Source: an uncultured Lachnospiraceae bacterium (GTDB lineage Bacteria; Bacillota; Clostridia; Lachnospirales; Lachnospiraceae). Taken from it: a stretch of DNA of 11,195 bases. This document shows positions 6,480 to 11,195 of this stretch, one piece after another. The stretch is taken from positions 1 through 11,195 of the forward strand of contig CANPZR010000058.1 in the NCBI GenBank assembly GCA_947589175.1, read 5' to 3'. Positions within the stretch are counted from its first letter, which is position 1, and each line of letters starts with the position of its first letter. The notes under the pieces were generated by a model. The model was not told the DNA's origin and did no database searches. It saw nothing but the letters and a program-made list of their open reading frames with translations. The translations under genes were made by a program, and so were the position numbers.

Positions 6480-6508
6480 TTGACAAACCTATAGTAATAG
6501 GATAAAAT
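6480..6508 (+). promoter_or_regulatory. Promoter of the acpP-fab cluster
   Basis: TTGACA (6480-6485) and TAAAAT (6503-6508) are 17 nt apart. Transcription should start near 6515, about 60 nt before acpP. This is the only clear promoter seen before the fatty-acid genes. The upstream segment 6423-6479 shows no gene. Confidence 0.85.
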
Positions 6509-6517
6509 ACATTGTAA

Positions 6518-6544
6518 TTCAAAGTGTTATTTGAAATTGTCAAA
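6518..6544. promoter_or_regulatory. Overlapping inverted repeats, candidate operator of the fab cluster
   Basis: Directly downstream of the expected transcript start lie two overlapping palindromes: TTCAAA-N6-TTTGAA (6518-6535) and TTTGA-N5-TCAAA (6530-6544). They share the TTTGA block. The second resembles the TTTGA...TCAAA architecture of the MarR-family repressor FabT, though with a 5-nt rather than a 3-nt centre. It does not resemble the FapR site. The location suits a repressor, but the regulator is not encoded in the window. Confidence 0.45.
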
Positions 6545-6573
6545 AAATTTTTGGAAAAAGGAGAAATAGTATT

Positions 6574-6804
6574 ATGTTAGAAAAAATGCAGGAACTTATT
6601 GCAGATCAGTTGAGCGTAGATGCGGACAGCATTACGGAGGCTTCTTCTTTTAAAGACGATCTGGGAGCAGATTCCCTGGATCTGTATGAGCTGATTATGG
6701 CTCTGGAGGAGGAGTACGACGTAGAGATTCCTACGGACGATCTGGAGAGCATCAATACTGTAGGCGACGTAATTAATTTCTTAAAGAGCAAAGGGGTAGA
6801 GTAA
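6574..6804 (+). CDS. acpP: Acyl carrier protein
   Basis: This 76-residue acidic protein carries the growing acyl chain in type II fatty-acid synthesis on a phosphopantetheine arm. The attachment site is Ser34 in GADSLDLYELIMALEEEYD, the canonical helix II motif, and the usual four-helix length is kept. The ATG at 6574 follows AAGGAG (6558-6563) with 10 nt spacing. It is the first gene of the cluster. In related Firmicutes the gene is often next to fabH or fabK; here a 196-nt structured spacer leads straight to fabD. ACP is normally needed in large excess over the enzymes, and a partial terminator after it would fit that. Confidence 0.97.
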   Translation: MLEKMQELIADQLSVDADSITEASSFKDDLGADSLDLYELIMALEEEYDVEIPTDDLESINTVGDVINFLKSKGVE

Positions 6805-6843
6805 TACCAGATTGCACATAAGTACCTGGTGACAGGTTCCGTG

Positions 6844-6891
6844 TTGACACCAAGAGGGGCAATGACATAGCGTGCCTTGTCTTGGTGTTAA
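6844..6891 (+). other. Long two-part RNA hairpin in the acpP-fabD spacer
   Basis: TTGACACCAAG (6844-6854) pairs with CTTGGTGTTAA (6881-6891) over 11 bp with one G-U pair. Inside, GGGGCA (6856-6861) pairs with TGCCTT (6873-6878) with two G-U pairs, leaving an 11-nt apical loop. No T-run follows, so it is not a typical terminator. Just upstream, ACCTG-GTGA-CAGGT (6823-6836 approximately) can form a short GNRA-type tetraloop hairpin. The role is unknown: an mRNA processing or stability element, or part of a regulatory leader. Confidence 0.6.
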
Positions 6892-6921
6892 TTATTTAAG
6901 GCGGATATGGAGGTTAATGTG

Positions 6922-6947
6922 AAAAATAAGCCAGGCAGCTTATTTTT
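6922..6947. terminator. Terminator-like hairpin between acpP and fabD
   Basis: AAAAATAAGC (6922-6931) pairs perfectly with GCTTATTTTT (6938-6947) around loop CAGGCA. The T-run is part of the right arm, as in symmetrical bidirectional terminators. The stem is AT-rich, so partial read-through is expected. This would allow more acpP than fabD transcript. No consensus promoter is visible between it and fabD. Confidence 0.55.
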
Positions 6948-6966
6948 CGCGCGCGACAAGACGCTA

Positions 6967-6985
6967 AAGCGAATGTGGTTCGCTT
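6967..6985 (+). other. Perfect hairpin just upstream of the fabD ribosome site
   Basis: AAGCGAA (6967-6973) and TTCGCTT (6979-6985) form a 7-bp stem with loop TGTGG. The stem ends 5 nt before AGAGG (6991-6995), the ribosome site of fabD, so it could affect initiation or mark an RNA processing site. Confidence 0.5.
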
Positions 6986-7000
6986 GGAAAAGAGGTTTGT

Positions 7001-7933
7001 ATGGGCAAGATAGCATTTATTTTTCCGGGCCAGGGAGCCCAGGCGGTGGGGATGGGAAAGGATGTATACGATCACTCCGAGGAGGCTAAGGAGGTCTTTG
7101 ACAAGGCCAGTGAGGCGGTCGGACTGGATTTGAAGGCGCTGTGCTTTGAGGAGAACGAGGATATCAACATCACGGAGTACACGCAGGTGTGCCTGCTGAC
7201 GACCAGCATTGCGATCATGCAGGAGATTCTAAAGAGAGGAATCAAGCCGGACGTGGCGGCGGGACTCAGCCTTGGCGAGTACTGCGCGCTGGTGGCGGCC
7301 GGTTCGATGAATTATGTGGACGCGGCGAAGGCGGTACGCAAGCGCGGCATTTTCATGCAGGAGGAGGTCCCGGCCGGAGAGGGCGGCATGGCGGCTATCT
7401 TAGGGCTTAGCGCCGCGGACATCGAGGCGAATATAGCGGAGTTTGACAAGGTCGAGGTCGCCAACTACAACTGTCCGGGACAGATCGTGATTTCCGGCGA
7501 GATCGAGCAGGTGAAGGACGCGGCGGACAAGCTGAAGGGAGCGGGCGCCAGAAGGGCGGTACTTTTGAATGTCAGCGGGCCGTTTCACTCCAAGCTCCTC
7601 ATGGGGGCAGGGGAAAAGCTGAAAGCGGTGTTAGATGAGATCGAGATTTTGGAGCCGCAGATTCCGTATGTGGCGAATGTCAGCGCGGAATATGTAACAA
7701 AGCAGGCGGATATCGAGCCGCTTTTGGTGAACCAGGTGAGCAATTCCGTGCGCTGGCAGCAGTCGGTAGAGGCTATGGTGGCGGACGGCGTGGACGTGTT
7801 TGTCGAAATCGGACCGGGTAAGACGCTGGCGGGCTTTAATAAGAAGATATCGAAGGAAATCGGAAAAGAGCTCGTCACCTATACGGTGGGGACGATGGAG
7901 GACGTTGATAAGTTAGCGGAGGCGCTGGCTTGA
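7001..7933 (+). CDS. fabD: Malonyl-CoA:ACP transacylase
   Basis: FabD transfers malonate from CoA to ACP, supplying the extender unit. The 310-residue protein starts MGKIAFIFPGQGAQ, with Q11 of the oxyanion-hole GQG motif. It has the nucleophile Ser90 in AGLSLGEYCALVAAG, R115 in the KRG motif that binds the malonyl carboxylate, and the catalytic His196 in GPFHSKLL. The NQVSNSVRWQQSV and VEIGPGKTL motifs near the C-terminus complete the family pattern. Start ATG 7001 follows AGAGG with a short 5-nt spacing. fabG begins 16 nt after the stop. Length and motifs are typical and the call is secure. Confidence 0.97.
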   Translation: MGKIAFIFPGQGAQAVGMGKDVYDHSEEAKEVFDKASEAVGLDLKALCFEENEDINITEYTQVCLLTTSIAIMQEILKRGIKPDVAAGLSLGEYCALVAAGSMNYVDAAKAVRKRGIFMQEEVPAGEGGMAAILGLSAADIEANIAEFDKVEVANYNCPGQIVISGEIEQVKDAADKLKGAGARRAVLLNVSGPFHSKLLMGAGEKLKAVLDEIEILEPQIPYVANVSAEYVTKQADIEPLLVNQVSNSVRWQQSVEAMVADGVDVFVEIGPGKTLAGFNKKISKEIGKELVTYTVGTMEDVDKLAEALA

Positions 7934-7949
7934 AAAATTGGAGGTTATT

Positions 7950-8693
7950 ATGTTATTACAGGATAAAATAGCCGTTGTGACCGGCGCGGGCCGCGGAATC
8001 GGACGCGGCATCGCCCTGGCGCTGGCCAGAGAGGGCGCCTTTGTCGTTGTAAATTACAACGGCTCCAAGGAGAGGGCGGAGGAAGTCGTTTCCGAGATTG
8101 AGAAAAATGGCGGCAGCGCCGTGGCGATTCAGTGCAACGTCAGTGATTTTGAGCAGGCGAAGGAGTTCTACGCGGGCGTGGTGAAGGAGTACGGCCGGAT
8201 TGACATTCTGGTGAACAACGCCGGCATCACGAGGGACAACCTCATCATGAAGATGTCCGAGGAAGAATTTTCCGACGTGATTCAGACCAACCTGGCGGGC
8301 ACATTTAACGGAATCAAATTTGTGACCAGGCCGATGATGAAGCAGCGCGCGGGCCGCATTATCAATATCGCGTCGGTTTCCGGCGTGATCGGCAACATGG
8401 GACAGGCGAATTATTCCGCTTCCAAGGCAGGCGTGATCGGGCTGACCAAGGCGGTGGCCAAGGAACTGGCGTCCCGGCACATCACGGTGAACGCGGTGGC
8501 GCCCGGATTTATCGCCACGGAGATGACGGACAAGCTCTCCGACGCGGTGCGTGAGGAGGCGGTGAAGTCCATTCCTCTGGGCGAATTTGGCCAGGTAGAG
8601 GACGTGGCAGAGGCTGTGGTATTCCTCGCCTCGGACAGAGCCCGTTATATAACCGGACAGGTGCTGTGCGTGGACGGCGGCATCGCCATGTGA
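7950..8693 (+). CDS. fabG: 3-oxoacyl-ACP reductase
   Basis: FabG reduces beta-ketoacyl-ACP to beta-hydroxyacyl-ACP with NADPH. The 247-residue short-chain dehydrogenase has the Rossmann motif TGAGRGIG (11-18), NNAGIT (89-94), N114, and the catalytic Ser142, Tyr155 and Lys159 (YSASK). The NAVAPGFIATEM segment and C-terminal VDGGIAM are typical of FabG. I chose ATG 7950 over the in-frame TTG at 7938 because the TTG overlaps the ribosome site GGAGG (7940-7944), which lies 5 nt before the ATG, and because the ATG gives the normal FabG N-terminus. A 72-nt gap without visible structure separates it from fabF. Confidence 0.97.
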   Translation: MLLQDKIAVVTGAGRGIGRGIALALAREGAFVVVNYNGSKERAEEVVSEIEKNGGSAVAIQCNVSDFEQAKEFYAGVVKEYGRIDILVNNAGITRDNLIMKMSEEEFSDVIQTNLAGTFNGIKFVTRPMMKQRAGRIINIASVSGVIGNMGQANYSASKAGVIGLTKAVAKELASRHITVNAVAPGFIATEMTDKLSDAVREEAVKSIPLGEFGQVEDVAEAVVFLASDRARYITGQVLCVDGGIAM

Positions 8694-8765
8694 CAGGCGT
8701 TCGGGCGCAGAAATGACATGAACCATAGACAGAATAATAGAAGGAGTAATTGGAGGTAAGGCAAA

Positions 8766-10001
8766 ATGAGCAGACGAGTAGTAGTTACGGGAATGGGAGC
8801 AGTTACGCCGATCGGCAACAACGTAAAGGATTTCTGGGAAAATGTAAAAAAGGGAACGGTCGGAATCGGACCTCTCACAAAGTTTGACACCAGCGCTTAC
8901 AAGGCGCATCTGGCAGCGGAGGTAAAGGATTTTGATCCCACCCAGGTGATTGACAAGAAGTCCGCGAGGCGGATGGAGGATTTTGCCCAGTACGCGGTGG
9001 TAGCGGCCAAGGAGGCGTTAGTGGACAGCGGCCTGGACATGGAGAAAGAGGATCCCTTCCGCGTGGGCTGCAGCGTGGGCTGCGGCATCGGCAGCCTGCA
9101 GTGCGTGCAGCGCAACTATGAGAGAATCCAGACCAAGGGACCGAATCGCGTGGAGCCTCTGATGATTCCGATGCTCATTTCCAATATGGCGGCAGGAAAT
9201 ATTTCCATTCAGTTCGGATTAAAGGGAAAAAATATCAATGTAGTTACCGCGTGCGCTACCGGAAACCACAATATCGGCGAGGCGTTCCGCTCGATTCAGT
9301 ACGGCGAGGCGGAAGTAATGGTAGCCGGAGGCGCGGAGAGCGCCATTACCGAGCTGGGCTTGGCAGGATTTACCGGGCTCAACGCCCTCTCCACATCCGA
9401 GGATCCCAAGAGGGCGTCCATTCCGTTTGACGTGGACCGCGGCGGATTTGTCATGGGTGAGGGAGCCGGTATTCTCGTGCTGGAGGAATTAGAGCACGCA
9501 AAGGCTAGAAACGCCCATATTTACGGCGAGGTAATCGGCTACGGGGCGACCAGTGACGCCTACCATGTGACGGCTCCTCTGGAGGACGGAAGCGGCGCGG
9601 CCAAGGCCATCGAGTACGCGATTAAGGACGCGGGCATTTCCCCGGAGGACATTGATTATGTCAACGCGCACGGAACGGGAACCCACATGAACGACCTTTT
9701 CGAGACGCGGGCGCTGAAGCTGGCCATGGGCGACGCAGCCTACAAGTGCAAGATCAGCTCGACCAAGTCGATGGTGGGACATCTGCTGGGAGCGGCCGGC
9801 GGCGTGGAAGCCATCGCCTGCATCAAATCCATCAATGAAAACTATGTGCATGCCAACGCGGGACTTCTGAACAAGGATCCGGAGTGCGATCTGGACTGCG
9901 TGTCCGAGGGCGTCGAGACCGAGGTAAATATCGCCCTCAGCAACTCTCTGGGATTTGGCGGACACAACGCGTCCCTGATTTTTAAGGCATACGAAGAATA
10001 A
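8766..10001 (+). CDS. fabF: Beta-ketoacyl-ACP synthase II
   Basis: FabF elongates acyl-ACP by decarboxylative condensation with malonyl-ACP. The 411-residue thiolase-fold enzyme shows the nucleophile Cys163 in VVTACATGNHNIGEA, His302 in NAHGTGTHMND, K334 in SSTKSMVGH, and His339, which is the Cys-His-His triad of elongating synthases rather than the Cys-His-Asn of FabH. The GFGGHN loop near 396-401 includes the gatekeeper Phe. The start has GGAGG (8752-8756) 9 nt upstream; another AAGGAG lies about 10 nt before that. fabZ starts 12 nt after its stop. Length matches the family. Confidence 0.97.
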   Translation: MSRRVVVTGMGAVTPIGNNVKDFWENVKKGTVGIGPLTKFDTSAYKAHLAAEVKDFDPTQVIDKKSARRMEDFAQYAVVAAKEALVDSGLDMEKEDPFRVGCSVGCGIGSLQCVQRNYERIQTKGPNRVEPLMIPMLISNMAAGNISIQFGLKGKNINVVTACATGNHNIGEAFRSIQYGEAEVMVAGGAESAITELGLAGFTGLNALSTSEDPKRASIPFDVDRGGFVMGEGAGILVLEELEHAKARNAHIYGEVIGYGATSDAYHVTAPLEDGSGAAKAIEYAIKDAGISPEDIDYVNAHGTGTHMNDLFETRALKLAMGDAAYKCKISSTKSMVGHLLGAAGGVEAIACIKSINENYVHANAGLLNKDPECDLDCVSEGVETEVNIALSNSLGFGGHNASLIFKAYEE

Positions 10002-10013
10002 GGAGAAGAACCT

Positions 10014-10451
10014 ATGCTGTTGGATATCAATGAAATCAAGAAGATCATTCCTCACCGCTACCCGTTTCTGCTCATCGACTGCATCGAGGAGATGGAGCCG
10101 GGCGTGAGGGCGGTAGGATATAAAAATGTCACAGTGAACGAGCCGTTTTTCCAGGGGCATTTTCCGGAGCAGCCGGTCATGCCGGGCGTGCTGATTATTG
10201 AGGCGCTGGCGCAGGTGGGCGCCGTGGCGGTGCTCAGCCTGCCGGAGAATAAGGGAAAGCTGGCGTTTTTTGGCGGAATTAAAAACGCGAAATTCCGCAA
10301 GCAGGTAGTGCCGGGAGACAGGCTCCGCCTGGAGACGGAGATCATCAAGTGCAAGGGACCGATGGGAGTCGGCAAGGCCGTCGCCACGGTGGACGGCAAG
10401 GTGGCGGCAGAGGCGGAGATCAGCTTTATCTGCTCCGCGGCGGAGAAATAG
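10014..10451 (+). CDS. fabZ: 3-hydroxyacyl-ACP dehydratase
   Basis: FabZ dehydrates beta-hydroxyacyl-ACP to trans-2-enoyl-ACP. The 145-residue hot-dog-fold protein contains IIPHRYPFLLID near the N-terminus and FFQGHFPEQPVMPGVLIIEA with catalytic His49 and Glu63, the FabZ pair (FabA has Asp at the second position). GGIKNAKFRKQVVPGD matches the conserved strand region. AAGGAG overlaps the fabF stop codon and lies 8 nt before the ATG, so translation is probably coupled. In many relatives accB sits between fabF and fabZ and accCDA follow; neither is seen here. The next gene starts 3 nt after the stop. Confidence 0.97.
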   Translation: MLLDINEIKKIIPHRYPFLLIDCIEEMEPGVRAVGYKNVTVNEPFFQGHFPEQPVMPGVLIIEALAQVGAVAVLSLPENKGKLAFFGGIKNAKFRKQVVPGDRLRLETEIIKCKGPMGVGKAVATVDGKVAAEAEISFICSAAEK

Positions 10452-10454
10452 AAA

Positions 10455-11090
10455 ATGAGTGTAGAACAGTCACCGGAACGATATTTTTCGGAAAAACAAA
10501 TGTATGCCTATCTGGAGCAGAGGGCAAGAGAAGACGGCATGGGGCAGACCGAGACGGCGCTGCCCTTAAGCCGTCGTTTTCATGAGGGGCAGTTCCGCAA
10601 GGGAGCGGAGCAGGTTCCTTACATCATACACCCGCTGACTCTGGCGTGCCACGCGCTGGCGCTGGGGCTGAACGAGGACAATCTGGTGGCCGCCCTCCTT
10701 CTGCACGACGTGTGTGAGGACTGCGGAGCGGAGCCGGACGAGCTGCCGGTCAATGACACGGTCCGGGAAACCGTGAGGCGGCTGACTTACAGACGGCGGG
10801 AAGAGATGACATTAGAGGAAAATAAAAAAATGTATTTTAACGGCATCGCGGCGGATCGGCTCGCCTGCGTAGCCAAGGTGATTGACCGCTGCAATAATGT
10901 GTCCACCATGGCATTTGGATTTTCTGAAAAAAAGATGCGCGACTACATAAGAGAGACGGAGCGCTATGTGATGCCTCTGATTGAAGTCATAAAGGAAAAG
11001 TGGCCGGAGCACCAAAGGACTGCTTTTTTACTCGAATATCAGATGAAAAGCGTGATGGAATCGCTGAAATATATCGTGCAAAATGGTTAA
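10455..11090 (+). CDS. Stand-alone RelA/SpoT-type HD hydrolase (putative small alarmone hydrolase)
   Basis: This 211-residue protein matches the hydrolase domain of RelA/SpoT homologues without the synthetase, TGS or ACT domains. FHEGQFRKG (42-50) and PYIIHPLTLA (55-64) are followed by LLLHDVCED (81-89), KVIDRCNNVSTM (141-152) and YIRETERYVMPLIEV (164-178). Metal ligands H59, H84, D85 and D144, the catalytic pair E88/D89, and N148 correspond to those known in RelSeq. It therefore looks able to remove pyrophosphate from (p)ppGpp, but this is inferred and another nucleotide may be the substrate. It starts 3 nt after fabZ, with its GGAG site (10442-10445) inside the end of fabZ, so the two are translationally coupled. 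E. coli SpoT binds ACP, which makes this neighbourhood suggestive. Confidence 0.85.
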   Translation: MSVEQSPERYFSEKQMYAYLEQRAREDGMGQTETALPLSRRFHEGQFRKGAEQVPYIIHPLTLACHALALGLNEDNLVAALLLHDVCEDCGAEPDELPVNDTVRETVRRLTYRRREEMTLEENKKMYFNGIAADRLACVAKVIDRCNNVSTMAFGFSEKKMRDYIRETERYVMPLIEVIKEKWPEHQRTAFLLEYQMKSVMESLKYIVQNG

Positions 11091-11100
11091 AGTGCACAAT

Positions 11101-11130
11101 ACATGAACCTCTTCTTTATGTACTTTTTCA
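11101..11130 (+). terminator. Weak possible terminator after the HD hydrolase gene
   Basis: TACAT (11100-11104) can pair with ATGTA (11118-11122) around a 13-nt loop, followed by CTTTTTC. The stem is short and AT-rich, so this is a low-confidence call. No better terminator is visible between the stop codon and the window end. Confidence 0.3.
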
Positions 11131-11158
11131 CAAAGATTCTACAATAAGAGAAAAAAAC

Positions 11159-11187
11159 TTACAAAAATGGAAAAAAGGTGTTATACT
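11159..11187 (+). promoter_or_regulatory. Promoter for a gene beyond the window
   Basis: TTACAA (11159-11164) and TATACT (11182-11187) are separated by 17 nt within an A-rich stretch. The transcript would run rightward out of the window. Confidence 0.65.
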
Positions 11188-11195
11188 AATTGTAA

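Noticed and set aside
6287..6505. A 72-codon open frame over the tRNA-Thr gene
   Set aside because: It is made of the tRNA, its terminator and intergenic sequence, and has no ribosome site.
6907..7089. A 60-codon frame beginning in the acpP-fabD spacer and overlapping fabD
   Set aside because: It runs through two hairpins and out of frame into fabD, with only a weak AAGG upstream. A leader peptide cannot be excluded but is not supported.
7938..7949. TTG at 7938 as the fabG start
   Set aside because: The TTG and the next codon form the Shine-Dalgarno GGAGG for the ATG at 7950, which gives the normal FabG length.
7956..8909. A 317-codon minus-strand open frame across fabG and the start of fabF
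   Set aside because: Antisense shadow of two well-recognised genes with no family motifs of its own.
1..11195. CRISPR array, insertion sequence, phage or transposon genes
   Set aside because: No direct-repeat array, transposase, integrase or flanking inverted repeats were seen. All genes look chromosomal with similar base composition.

Overview
The window looks like the chromosome of a GC-rich Firmicute of the Clostridia, most likely a Lachnospiraceae gut-type anaerobe. The support is the gene content: a GH36 alpha-galactosidase, a GlgX-type protein, a DUF5721-like small protein, HtpG under a CIRCE element, and a compact acpP-fabD-fabG-fabF-fabZ cluster. Strong AGGAGG-type ribosome sites, TTGACA/TATAAT-type promoters with 17-nt spacers and hairpin terminators fit too. 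The family assignment is inference.

Layout. Bases 1-1267 are the C-terminal part of an alpha-galactosidase whose start lies outside the window. A sigma-A type promoter (1302-1330) drives a 614-residue GlgX/isoamylase-like GH13 protein (1376-3220). Its fold motifs are well kept, but all three catalytic carboxylates are replaced by asparagine, so it is probably a non-catalytic pseudo-debranching enzyme. A hairpin at 3204-3240 ends this gene and, in the opposite direction, a convergent 63-residue cysteine-rich protein (3267-3458, minus). Divergent from that is a 149-residue protein (3530-3979) whose last codons lie inside a perfect CIRCE operator (3960-3986). That operator also resembles an intrinsic terminator and precedes the htpG promoter. 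HtpG (4097-6151) carries two acidic insertions, one at the N/middle domain junction like the charged linker of eukaryotic Hsp90. A tRNA-Thr(CGT) gene with its own promoter and terminator follows.

Bases 6480-11090 form a fatty-acid synthesis cluster. A promoter with overlapping inverted repeats just downstream precedes acpP. A 196-nt structured spacer with several hairpins, one terminator-like, separates acpP from fabD. Then come fabG, fabF and fabZ, and finally a stand-alone RelA/SpoT-type HD hydrolase 3 nt after fabZ. ACP carries the growing chain, FabD loads malonate, FabF condenses, FabG reduces the ketone and FabZ dehydrates. No enoyl reductase, FabH or acetyl-CoA carboxylase gene is present here. 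The HD protein keeps the residues used for (p)ppGpp hydrolysis, suggesting a physical link between lipid synthesis and the stringent response. The window ends in a promoter for a gene beyond it.

The observations most worth following are the triple-Asn GH13 pseudoenzyme, the alarmone-hydrolase-like gene in the fab cluster, the CIRCE element doing double duty, and the structured acpP-fabD spacer.
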